In this document: one piece after another, positions 12,561 through 23,309 of the stretch
Position numbering within the stretch: position 1 is the first letter of the stretch
Layout: each line of letters begins with the position of its first letter
Origin: Sclerodactyla briareus
Lineage: Eukaryota; Echinodermata; Holothuroidea; Dendrochirotida; Sclerodactylidae
Length of the DNA: 64,000 nucleotides
Assembly (NCBI GenBank): GCA_026419785.1
Contig: JAODTK010005867.1
Span: forward strand, 206,501-270,500
Reading direction: 5' to 3'
Program-made: the position numbers and the translations under genes
The notes under the pieces: generated by a model
What the model saw: only the letters and a program-made list of their open reading frames with translations
Databases searched by the model: none
What the model was told of the DNA's origin: nothing

Positions 12561-14679
12561 ATCATAATAAAACTGAAAGAAATACAAAATAGGCTATATC
12601 TGCTCTCACCTCAGGCAGACGGTAATGAGCAGGGTAATGATCGAACAATCGAAAACTGGTCATGCAATGATAGGATCAGTTATTCTCTCCCATGCAATCA
12701 GTGGTTCAATTAAACTTCAAAAATGAATAGAACGAAATGTTTCTAACAGGATCGATAAATATACTGACACATATTTATTCTTTCAAGGGCGAACGATTGG
12801 AAATGTCTATTATCTTGATTTGGTCGAAGGAGCTATTAAACCACATCTGCATTATTTTTTTGCAAAGTACCTTCATTTGTTAATTTCGAATTTAGGAACG
12901 AAAAGGTTTACGTGTTTGGTAGACGAGCGCTAACTGCGCGAGACGCTGTGCCAGTATGACATTGTCACCTGAAGATAACCCCACATGCTAACTATACATC
13001 CACTGCCTCGTGTAAAGAGACCACACTGAAGTTATCTTCATTATACCCCCCCAATTTCAACAACTACTTTTAATACCTGCAGCTTGGTATTATGTTACCC
13101 GCCGATGGAAATAGCCGATGACGTATCCTCCTTCGGTTAAGCATGTCATGATATAATCCCTTTTTCTGTGTTTTCCTTGCTATGTTCGAACTAAGTCACT
13201 AGCAACAACAAAATATCAGATCGCACAATCAATTATTCTGGCAGGAAGGTTTCCTGTGCTCGACTGGCTTCATTAGTGGACCAATTCCTTTGATTAACAG
13301 GGCGCCCAGTGATGAAACCGAGGATTTAAAGCTAATTGTTAATAAACGGACTAGTTCATCGGCATAAATCGTGAACTACTTAAGCCACTGACTACAGGAT
13401 ACAACTACTGATTTCTTATATTGACTTGGATAGCTCTTCAACCACGAAATGTGCAACCTAGTGCAACCAGCGCGATAGCGCCCTCACATCCTCAGAAAGC
13501 AGCAGGACATACCGTTCGCACACAAAACTGTTATATATAATACATTAAAAATATATTATACAAACTGTACCAATACGCAGTCTAAGAGTTGTGGGAGAAG
13601 GTTTCAAACTGTAGGTATAGATAAGCCCCCCCCCCTTCTCGAGGGGAACGGGACTTCTAACTCATCACTGGAAGGTCGATTACACCCAAATTCCCTATCC
13701 ACAATCACACAGGAAAATCCACATGCAATTTGCGCAATAATGCCCTCCCTCACAAAAACATACCAGGGCCAAGCTTCGCAACAAGGCACTCATGTCAAAT
13801 TCTAGCTAACAGCCTGCGTTATATGCAATATATGTAACAATTCGGTACTCTGGGTCTCGTAGTGTAAATTCTCCCATCGAAGGCTGACTTAGGCCCTCTT
13901 CAGACCGTGTCCCACATCGGGATTTGTGCCTATCCATCCCTCTCGTTCTTCTTCAAGTCGTATATGTCTTCGAACACATGTCTTGAATCGCAATAGCAAT
14001 ACGTAAACCGCCCGAGCGTCTTTCCCCTCCTATTGCCCTGCACTCCAGCAATTGCGGTTAAACTCAATGCCAAGAATCACGGCCTCCTGTATATTCTTTG
14101 ACCCTTTGTTTTTGTCGGTAGTACTGCTGGACACCTGGAGGTCCGGGCAAGAAACGGGGCTAACTAGGCCGCGCGCATCCCCCACACCCCCCAATGCAAA
14201 GAGGGGATGGGTCCTCATCATCGCATGACCCCATCGAGTAAATAATCATTCTCTGATATGACACATCGTTCAATTATGACGGATCTTCGTTTGGACATCC
14301 TTTCGTCGGTATTCGTTATGTTTTTTTCCCCTGAAAATTCTCTCTCCACTAACTTCGTATCACGCACCATCAGAGATTGCGTCCTCCATACGATTAGAGT
14401 CTTTTCTTATAGCTCTGTAATCTCCTAACGCTGGTTTTCGCAGAATTCAAAGTTTGTCCTTGAAATAATCCACTTTTTTCCACTGCTATTTTTTGCACGG
14501 CCTGACGGCACTAAGCGGGTCATTTATATTACCTTTCTGATAGTAGTAAGAAAAAGAACATGTTTATGTCAGAGGGCACCTTTTGAGATTGAACGGCCGT
14601 TCTTTTTTCCGTTTCTCACCTAAAAGACGTGCACTTGGAATCTGAACGTGTCCAACGTGTACATTAGTGTTTAAACATT

Positions 14680-16220
14680 TGTATTTCTTAACTCGCGGGA
14701 AGGGAGTGAAAGTGTCCGGCCTGGTACAGTAATTTTGTATTTGGCTGAGAGACAGAACTTTTCGTGGTACTCAAGGAACATCTTATAATTAGAGTGTGAA
14801 GGTAATCTAGTATAGGTAAAAGGTAAACAGTGAAAATCCTCTGACGGGAGTCAGAGATTACTGTAGGTGGCGTTTTTTTTTCAAGATTCGCTACTCTCTC
14901 ACCAGCCACGATATCTGGAATCCCGCAAGCATCATTTTCGCCCACACCTAATAATCTATCAATATTTCACGTATTCATGAATAATCCACCGACGGTCTGC
15001 GTTTAAGGATGGCAAAGTCGTTCAATTTACAGATTTTCCACCATGGTTCCCTATAGGGTAACACACATATTTGGCTGTTGGTTTTTGTTTACCCTGTTTT
15101 TGGTATAATTTATGTAGTTTTCTACTGCGAGTCGACTTCAGCTGGAATCTGGTAACGCCTTCAATCATTCGAAAACCTTACGTATTGAAATGGGAAAGTG
15201 AAATGAGAAAAATATGGTCCAAGTATGATTGAAATTTTGCCCTGTAAGAATATGAAGACATCAATATATATCACTGTACATAGGTGTTAATATTTTGTAT
15301 GTTCTTACTCGAGGGAAGGAGGAAAAGTTTGCCCGGCCAGGTACATAATTTTGTATTCGACGAGAGAAATCATAACTTTCGTGGTAATCAAAGGAACATA
15401 AGTAGATTATTAGATTGTGAAGTGTAATCTAGTATAGGTAAAAGGTAAAAAGAAAAGTTACAATCCCTGCGGAGTCAGGATTACTGTAAGGTGGGCGTTT
15501 TTTTATTTTTATCAAGATCGCTACTCTCTAACCAGGCAGACGAATATGCTGGAATACCGCAGCAATCATTTTCAAGCCACAAACCCAAATAATCTAGCAA
15601 TATTCAACGTAGTCATGAATAACCAATGCCGGTCGGCGTTTAAAGGAGGCAAAAGTCGTTCATTTTACAATTTTTTCCACCTTGTTCCTCTGAGGGTAAC
15701 TAACACACATATTGCTGTTGGTTTGTTTACCTGTTTGGTATATGTAGTAGTTTTACTACTGCGAGTCCGACTTTCACGAATCTGGTAACGCCTTCATCAT
15801 TCGGAAAACCTTACGTATTGAAATTGGAGTGAAATGAAAGAAATATGTCAAGTAGATGGATTTAGCCCTGGTAAGAATATGAATACATCAATATAATCAC
15901 TGTCATTAGGTGTCATATTTGTATGTTCTACGCAGGAAGTAGGACAAGTTGTCCGTCCAGTAACATAATTTTGTCTTTGGCTGAGATACAGAATTTCTTG
16001 GTCATCACAGGACATATTAATTGATAGTGTGAATTGTACTCTAGTATAGGTAAAAGGGAAAAAGTGAAACTCCTCTGACGGGAGTCAGGGATTACTGGAA
16101 GGTGGGCGTTTTTTTTTTTTTTTCAAGATCGCTACTCTCTACCAGGCATACGAATATCTGGAATTACCCGCAGGCATCATTTTTCAGCCACAACCAAATA
16201 AATCTAGCAATATTCAGTAT
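14680..16220. repeat. Tandem triplication, ~620-bp unit
   Basis: Three head-to-tail units start near 14680, 15296 and 15921; the last is partial. Each has a 'GTAT..TTCTTACTCG(C/A)GGGAAG' start, a CTAGTATAGGTAAAAGG block, a GGCGTTTTTTTT tract, and a 'GGTCGGCGTTTAAA' then 'GGGTAACACACATATT' block. Unit spacing is about 616 and 625 bases. Copy B keeps roughly one and a half units (44400-44890), interrupted by hAT-related sequence. Confidence 0.85.
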
Positions 16221-16525
16221 TCATGAATCCATTGAAAAATAACATTCAGAACTCATTGCAATAATCGTCATATCCATGTAGGTAATGATTAAGAAATTTA
16301 ACCATGAGTGAATTCCATAATTTCTCCAACAATTCTTTCCAGCTCTTTATTAGGTCGATTGACATTTTGAGATATTCATAACTTGTTCGGGCCTCGTTTT
16401 CCTATAGTTTTCTTTATTTTTTATACTCTATTTACATTATAACCAATGACAAATCAACAACAATGTGTTATCATGCAGAATATAGACAACTGCATGTCGC
16501 AGTAACGTATGTGTTCATTTTCAGC

Positions 16526-16809
16526 CAGTGGCGTACTGAAAGATTTGTCTAGGGGAGGGGGTTAAGGTCGGGACCCAAGGGAAGTAGTTCGCCTCCATAT
16601 ATAGCCTCAAACTTCCTTATGGAACTCTGACACATGCTGCTACAAATTTGGTTAAACCACGATTTAAAACTTCCCTAACTTCCACGGAAATTTTACAAAA
16701 GTTTCAATTTAAAAAATATAAAAACAGTTTTAGTGTCAATTGTAAGTGGTCCAAGGGCCAAGGGTGTCCTGAATCCCCCCCCCCCCCCCATCCCTAGCGT
16801 ACGCCACTA
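16526..16809. mobile_element. hAT MITE, copy A (284 bp)
   Basis: Inverted ends CAGTGGCGTAC (16526-16536) and GTACGCCACTA (16799-16809), with a G-rich left and C-rich right subterminal region. CAGTGGCG is a characteristic hAT terminus. The copy B homologues are at 47468-47741 and 48004-48258. No coding capacity, so movement would need a transposase supplied from elsewhere. Confidence 0.82.
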
Positions 16810-17675
16810 TTTGAGCAAATATTAATTGGTGGCTCTTGAATTGATTTTGATTTGATTTCTACGGTTCAGGAGGCCCATTAGGGGCCGCATCTAGGAACCC
16901 TGGCTGGATTTATCGTGGACTGAGCACCGGCGGATATCTCGCCTTCTCTCTCTCCTCGACTAGTGCTCAGTTAATATCAAGGCAGGGGTTTAACCAATCC
17001 CACCAACAAACGTGCTCCCGGGACCATTTTATTAGTGAGCTCATTATCAGTGAACCCCAAAAAAGGGGGGGGACCCCCGGCCACTCTCAAATTGCTGTAT
17101 TTTTCTCTCGAATTACGCTGTGTCTTGTAATTTTAATAGTATAATGACGCATATGAATACGAGAATATACGTTGAACATCGTAATTTTATTGTGAACATT
17201 TCACTAGGCACATTATTAGACTGCGTGTTCATCAGCCGTACGTCGGTCTGTGAGGATGTTCGTCATAACCTAGTTGCTAGTTAGTTGTAGACAATATTCA
17301 CGATATTTGTCTAACCTATAGCACAGATGTGTTCAAAGTGTCGTCGAACTTAACTTACCGATGCCTACCATAGGAGTTCATCCATAAACGCTGTCTATGA
17401 CCGGAGTGGATCCAGCGTGGGGTTGTTTGGTGATGGCGCCAGTCCAGAATATACTCCTCACTCCAAAATGAGAGGGGCGCTAATATTTCGACATTGATGT
17501 TGCTTCCATGACAAATCCACAACTATTTGAGTATGACAACATTCATTTAGGTAGTTATTCATCCATTCGATAATTCATCATACCTCGTCCGAGGCTAATA
17601 AAAATAGTACTGAAAACAGAAATGAAGACGGCATTAGCCTAACAGAAAAAACTTAACGTTACATATCGACACCAC

Positions 17676-18914
17676 GCATGAAGGAACGCAAATTTCAAGC
17701 AACTGCCAGAAGATCCAATTTGGAAAGCAAAGACAATAGGGAGAAAATGAACAGGCATCAATAAAAAAAACAATCGAATCATTCGAAAGCGTGGACATTG
17801 CACTAACAATCAACAACAAAACCCCAAAAATAAAGATCAATGTCCTCCTGAAAGATCAAGGGATACTGATTGATTTCGCGCATTTGCCATGGCGTTGCAG
17901 CTCAGAGTCTTTGTTTTGTCTAACCATATAGCACTACGTAACCGTATACGTCGGTTGTATACTCCCTTACAATTACAAACACACTAACCTCATCATCCCT
18001 AGCTCGAGACGTACATTTTATTTAGAATAATCTAACTGTAACGCCCCTTTCTCTTATTGCCCTCACAAGCCCTGAGTCTGACTATGGCAAAATACATCGA
18101 GAGTCGGAGAACAACAATATGTTACACATTGGTATCATGACTTCTCCATTAGTAAACATGGTGTACGGATCAGGTGAAATATTTTACATACCAGCGCCTC
18201 ACTCTTTAGTGGCTTTGAAACCAATACAATAAGGAAATAAACCATACTGGCTATGAATTAAGGGAGACAGGGGCGTTCTTTATTATCAGTATTTGTATAA
18301 CATTGGGCTTGTAGTACAATCTCACAATGTGGTTTAATTTAATTAGTTTTTTGCGGTCGGCTCCTATATCGTTAAGGATTAGGTTTTGCTGTAACATGTT
18401 GAAGTGCTACAGGATCCAATAATTATCCTATCTGATCATTCCTGAAAGAGTGTAATGGAGCCATGACCACCTGAACGGCAAGAAGCTTGCCAATCCTGAG
18501 GAAGGACTATAACGAATTATTGGTCTGAACGAAAATTTATATACTTGGCATAGGTATGAAAACACTCAGGCAGATGTGTCCTCGGGCTATGAGAACCACA
18601 AGGGTTGTTCCGGTGGCATGGGCGGAAAGTTTCGTTTCACTATTCTTGCGTTCGTTCGTTTGCGTTCGTGGTTTGGCGTTCGTTGACTTACGCAATAGTG
18701 CTGTAAGTTGGAATTTTTCCGTTGTAGTCACTTTCTAATGGCGCTTATTTAGACACCTAAGTACCCAACTAAAATTGAAATTGAAATAACTATCATTATT
18801 TGTATTTTCTCTTGGCTGACGAAAACAAGACCAAACCATACACCAATAACTTACTGTGCGTTGATTATTTTCCCTTGGCAATTCTGAATGTTCCAATTAG
18901 GCTTTACTAATGAG
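17676..18914. other. Unassigned spacer DNA
   Basis: Unique in this window and outside both duplication copies. I see no coding pattern, terminal repeats or RNA gene. Confidence 0.5.
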
Positions 18915-19022
18915 AGACATTCTTAGAGTTACTCCAAATAGGTAGTTTTTATGATATCACCATACATAACCCCCCAGACTACCAATTTTTTAAGTTTAAT
19001 AAAACTTTTTTTAAGAGTGTTT
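18915..19022. mobile_element. Degenerate second copy of the ACTCTAAAA MITE
   Basis: Resembles 6301-6421: CATTCTTAGAGTTACTCC at the left, a GATATCACCATA centre equivalent to GACATCACCATA, and TTTTTTTAAGAGTGT at the right. The left arm has lost most of its inverted match. Confidence 0.55.
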
Positions 19023-19574
19023 CGCAACGTAGTTAAACCATAATTGATTATGAGCTTCACAGCATGATCATTTGTTGGATATCCAATCTGTTACGTATGT
19101 GGGAGATATCTGGTATTATTCTCTTGAATTTTCGCAGATGAAACTCAATCCATGTTGAGTTAAAGTTTGTTTCTATGGCAATTTCGGGCAATTCTGGCAA
19201 GCCGCGAAGCATGTCATGACCTAAAGGATTGTACATACCCACAGGCACATCCCCGTCGCTGGTTCAGATACTTTCAAATGGGTCATATTATCATATTACC
19301 AATTCACTGCAAAATATATCTCAATGAGCACAGTCCTGTAAAATATCTTGTAATGTATCCAGTTTTTTTTTATTGGATTCTCCACTTGATTGAACGTAAT
19401 TTTAGTTTTGTTGACAAAGACATTGATTCCAGGCTTTTTAAGCAATTGGTGAAACCCTCATCTGGAATATTTCTTGCAAAACCGAAGCTGGAATCTCACG
19501 CGAAGGGCGATACTCAGTTGTATCTGAACAATATTTCTCCAATAATCTATTATTAAAAGATCAGTCCGCTGGGA
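19023..19574. other. Unassigned spacer with one 129-codon frame
   Basis: The forward frame at 19167-19556 has no recognisable domain and is rich in aromatic and Ile residues, as expected from AT-rich non-coding DNA. No promoter or splice context supports it. Confidence 0.4.
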
Positions 19575-19587
19575 CCATATTATTATA

Positions 19588-19620
<33 letters not shown>

Positions 19621-19700
19621 GATTATGATTATTATTATATTATTATTATTATTATTACTTATTCTTATTAGTAGTATAGGGTAGTATTGTATTAGTAGTA
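19575..19700. repeat. (TTA)n-rich tail next to a retroelement 3' end
   Basis: TTA/ATT triplets with interruptions lie just past the last recognisable coding block of the minus-strand R2-like element. The position fits a 3' tail or tail-derived microsatellite of that element. Confidence 0.8.
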
Positions 19701-20248
19701 GTAGTATATTGTTGTTCTTTCCGCACCGTCCTCCCTTGGTTGGTACTTGTAATGTCCGTCCCTCAGACCGTCGGAGTCTATGGGCAACTGCCAAGTATGG
19801 CTGTCTTTGTTACGGGGCGTACTCCGTGTTGTCCAGGAATCTCTTCTAGGTGGCCACTAAGCTGTTTGATACTACTTACCCCCGTTACAACTCTGGCCTT
19901 GGTGTCCCCACATCCGCTGATCTCAAGCCCGCAGTCCTGTATTTCTCCACCACTTTTTTCTCTTTCTTTTCTCAACTATTTGGGTGTCGTGTTCGGTATT
20001 TGTCCCACGTATCGATTATGGTGGTTTCTTTCGTAACTCTTCGTCCTACGTACTCCCCAGGTTGGTTATCCGTGCGCTGATTACTCTGTCCGCTCGCACC
20101 TCGAAGTCCCAGGATCCTTGGCCTCCTGGTTTTCGGGCTTTTCCCCTCCGTCGGTCCTCGGATTCGTGAGCCCACGTTTTGTCCATCACTTTCCGTCTGG
20201 ATCACGTAGTGTCTGACATATCCCGTTGATGTATTTGTCCGTATGGCA
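19700..20248 (-). mobile_element. R2-group-like retrotransposon, C-terminal endonuclease part (3' half of a split element)
   Basis: On the minus strand, across frameshifts, the protein runs YGQIHQRDMSD (about 20210-20245), SWDFEVRADRVISARI (about 20070-20120), an ETTIID block (about 20010-20030), then LSGHLEEIPGQHGVR and KTAILGS (about 19795-19870). In R2-group elements this is the restriction-like endonuclease region followed by the conserved C-terminal tail; the usual RPD and ID motifs appear here as degraded ARI and IID. It is the continuation of the RT part at 23310-24560 and is separated from it by the inverted-repeat transposon 20249-23309. The reading frame is broken, so it is a dead copy. 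Confidence 0.8.
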
Positions 20249-20254
20249 GCCGGT

Positions 20255-21065
20255 TTTAATTTTTATTCGCATTTGAATATCTATCGACAATTATTTTGAG
20301 ATCTCTTCAAATAAATGAAGATATTTCCAAATAATTGGCCGATATCCACTAAATCAAATGAAGATATCTTCAATTAATTAGAGACATGATCTTCAAATGT
20401 TTACTGATACCCCCAATTAATTGAAGATATTAACTAAACATTTGAAGATATCTTTTAAATATTGGAATATCACACACGTATCTTTTGAGGATATCCCAAA
20501 TTATTTGAAGATATCATAATAATTTACAGATATCTTCAAAGATTGGTAGATATCACAATTAATGAGGATACTGCAAATGTTGCAGATAATCAGCAAGCTA
20601 CATAGTTTGATATCACAATCTTTCATGATATCCCTAAATCTTGAATATATCCACAATCTTTTGCTGATATCTACAATTGAAATTGTGGATATGCTCATTT
20701 AATTGATATCTGCAACTTAATTATTGATAATCTACAATTCTATATATATATCTACAAGTCAGTTGGTAGATTCTTCATAATCACATATAGATATCACCTA
20801 TTGAAGAGTTATATCTTCCAAATAAAGGAGTTGAAGATATCTTTCAATTATTTGCAAATATCTACACTTCATGCAATATATCTTCATTTCAATGTCGCAG
20901 ATATCTCCACTTGAATGATTTGATGATATCTTCAAATACTGACTAAAAGCCAAAACGGCGCGTTCTGATGCTCTACTGGTCTATTTTTAGATATCTTCAA
21001 TGCTTTGACGATACATCAAATTAATTGGGAGATATCTTCGAATAATTGTAGATATCTTCACAAAG
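20255..21065. repeat. Left subterminal GATATC palindrome array
   Basis: Degenerate units of about 17-20 bases are built on GAAGATATCTTC with AAATAATT spacers. About 18 exact GATATC hexamers fall between 20341 and 21060, against fewer than one expected. Units are themselves inverted repeats, so the array can form many small hairpins. Confidence 0.9.
20936..20966 (+). repeat. Internal copy of the right-end motif
   Basis: AAATACTGACTAAAAGCC then AAAACGGCGCGTT closes the first array block. It resembles the terminal AAATACCGAATAAAAAATAA with AAAACGGC at 23284-23309, in the same orientation. Confidence 0.75.
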
Positions 21066-21092
21066 GCTGAAATAAAACTAAAACGGCGCGTT
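21062..21092 (+). repeat. Second internal copy of the right-end motif
   Basis: AGGCTGAAATAAAACTAAAA followed by CGGCGCGTT, directly after a short GATATC block. Confidence 0.78.
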
Positions 21093-22486
21093 ATCTGTAC
21101 TGTACACGTTCGTTGCAACCACGGCCGGCACTGTGGCTTACTCAGTTCACTGAACGATAGGTAACGGCATTGCTAGTGTGCTACCAACATCCCACACGTA
21201 CTAGACCTCGGCACATACTTGTTATATCGTCATATCTCGCGCTTGCATATATTGGCTGTATGTAGTCAGCCGCAAACATGGCGGTTAATACAAATGTGCA
21301 GCTGTTCTCACTCGGCATTTTTTAAACGGTATTTAAGTCACTTTGACGCTCGTATATATAGGCAAGACGAAGTTTAAGCTGAGTCTAACAACGCCCAAAC
21401 AAAATTTACAAAAGGATCCACTCGTCTCACTCGCCTTCATAGCCCATTCACGAGTAAAAAAAAAAGGCTACACAAGTGAAATTGTTCACTGGGACTGTTC
21501 AAATATATGTCAAACAATATGATCATATCTTGAACTTACCAACAGTCGTTTTAACCACACCTCGAAAGCCTCAGTCTCACTAGTTGGTCAAATCGTTCAT
21601 CGGGCATCCATGTATATACAAAACAGTGAGATGTGCTAGATTAACAATACCACTCTGAAGCGTTTTTTGCACAAACTGTCCAACTCAGCTCACAAGTCCC
21701 GAGCCAGTTACAATTGATCAAATTGTTCGTCGGATATTAATATATGTATATTATATTAATATATGGTATTTTTTGCCTGAATTAACAATATCACGAAGGG
21801 ACCGCCGGGAATCAACAGGAGCATGGACACTCCGCAAGTGCGAACTCACTATGTGGTGGACTTATCAAAGACACATGTCCCGAACTTGGTGAGGCCATTT
21901 TAATTCAGACGGTCGTGGACAAAGCACACGCACTCGACGCCAAACGGCACCCCACGCACCAAGCACGGATTATTAAGTGGTTGTGCCCCAAGATCCCAGG
22001 CCCAAAATCCGCTCGATCGGAGGCCAGGATCTCCAGTAGCCTCGCCTAAAGTACTGTTCGCCGACAAAGCGCAATATAGATGGTGACCGTCAACCCCCCT
22101 CCCCTTACAATCAGACGTACAGTAAGCGCGCGCACGGTACGTACGTAGTACGTATGGGTGTTACCATGATAGCCCCATGGCACGAGCCCGGGCCAGGCAG
22201 ATGGTGCTATTATTATAAAAGCACGGGCAATGAGTACCGATGTAAGTATTGTCTCCAGGTTGTGGGCTCTGAACGACTCCAAGTTTGCTATCCTAGGTCA
22301 TGCGATAATTAAAATATCTTTTTAGACCAATTACGCTTTAATTGCAGCCAGGATAATAACGGTACATAGTACTCTGGTAAATAAACAAGTAAGATTAATT
22401 ATTCCCAAGAAAATAACACATGCTTATTTAACGAAGTCTCCTAACCATGGAAGCTTCCCAGATACCAGGCAGGTGGTCGGCAAGCC
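21093..22486. other. Core of the GATATC-array transposon
   Basis: Less AT-rich, with many CpG dinucleotides. It contains three loosely similar segments beginning near 21475, 21590 and 21718 (a 'GTCAAAT(C/T)GTTC(A/G)TCGG' pattern followed by an AT-rich stretch). No frame has a recognisable transposase motif. Confidence 0.55.
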
Positions 22487-23290
22487 AGTATTTGAGGATA
22501 TCTTCAAATAAGTGTAGATATCTCCAACTATATAAAAAGTGAAACGGTTGACAGTAGTAGATAATCACAATTTTGGCAGATCTCTCAAGTGAGTTGCTGA
22601 TTCTCCAATTATTGAAGAATCCTCAATTGATTGGCGGATATCTTCAATATGGAGATATCCACAATTATTTGAGAATATCTCAAATATTAGAAGAGATCCG
22701 CAATCATTGAAGATACCGTCTTATATTTGGAAGAGATTCCAAATGCTGAATAAAACTAAAAACGCCGAATTGTGATAGTCAACAATCAATTGCGATTGTA
22801 GATATCTACAAACGATTTTAGGATATCTCCAATTAAAAGTAAGATATCAAGAATGAATTATTGATACACTAATTCAAAATTCACGGTATTCATTGTAGAT
22901 ATCTATGTCGAATTGCTGATTCAACAATGATTGTAGAGATCTGTAATAGATTGTAGATATCCACGATTAAATGTATATATCAACAAAGTAGAGCTCGTAT
23001 TGTCTCTACAATAAGAATGAGATATCAGCACATGGATTGCGGCTATCCTCAATGCCTTGTGGTATCTCCAAATATTGGAAGATCTCAATAGTGATTTACA
23101 GATAATCTCAAAATAAATGTAAATATCTCCAAATAATTACTGTATCTTCAATTATCGAAGATAGCAACAAATAAAGAAGGGATATCTTCAATATTTGAAG
23201 ATATGTCAAACTTATTGGGATATCTCGATGATGCAGATGATTTCAAATATTTGAAGATATCTGCAAATAATTGTGGATATTCCAAATACC
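22487..23290. repeat. Right subterminal GATATC palindrome array
   Basis: Same unit type as the left array, with at least a dozen exact GATATC hexamers. It is interrupted at 22743-22775 by another copy of the end motif (AATGCTGAATAAAACTAAAA). Confidence 0.88.
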
Positions 23291-23309
23291 GAATAAAAAA
23301 TAAAACGGC

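Larger units (their letters stand above)
2005..17675 (+). repeat. Segmental duplication, copy A
   Basis: Nearly the whole interval aligns, in the same order and orientation, with 26862-51055. Anchor pairs read directly: 2014/26866 (CGATGACTATTGAATC), 3720/28240, 4480/28980, 7345/30180, 8820/31690, 10010/34510, 11640/35215, 13440/36830, 14030/37300, 14350/43790, 16370/47320, 17110/48960 and 17656/51035. Similarity is clear but interrupted by substitutions and many indels. Copy-A-only segments include 2970-3330, the hAT element 5786-7337, about 10205-11180, the (AAT)n tract 12407-12560 and about 16850-17085. No host gene was recognised in it. It could be a true tandem duplication separated by 9 kb, or two divergent haplotypes joined by the assembler. 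Confidence 0.9.
20249..23309. mobile_element. Non-autonomous DNA transposon with long TIRs and subterminal GATATC arrays
   Basis: The left end reads GCCGGTTTTAATTTTTATTC (20249-20268). The right end, read inward on the other strand from 23309, is GCCGTTTTATTTTTTATTCG. The inverted similarity continues for about 70 bases: GAATATC, ACAATTATTT and GATATC/TCTTCAAATA occur in the same order in both arms. The insert lies inside the minus-strand R2-like element; removing it puts a TRRR block directly before YGQIHQ. A possible imperfect 5-bp target duplication is TGGCA/TTGCA. Beneath each end lies a block dense in GATATC palindromes (20255-21065 and 22487-23290), around a more GC-rich core (21093-22486). 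No transposase is recognisable; the 78-codon frame at 22046-22282 has no known domain. I cannot assign a superfamily. Confidence 0.82.

Noticed and set aside
17676..19574. Possible tRNA or 5S rRNA genes
   Set aside because: I scanned by eye, here and elsewhere in the window, for B-box (GGTTCRANTCC) words with a plausible acceptor stem and found none convincing. A tRNAscan or Infernal run would be decisive.
20341..21060. CRISPR-like array (short regular repeats)
   Set aside because: Units are degenerate, palindromic and without unique spacers of fixed length. The context is a eukaryotic transposon.
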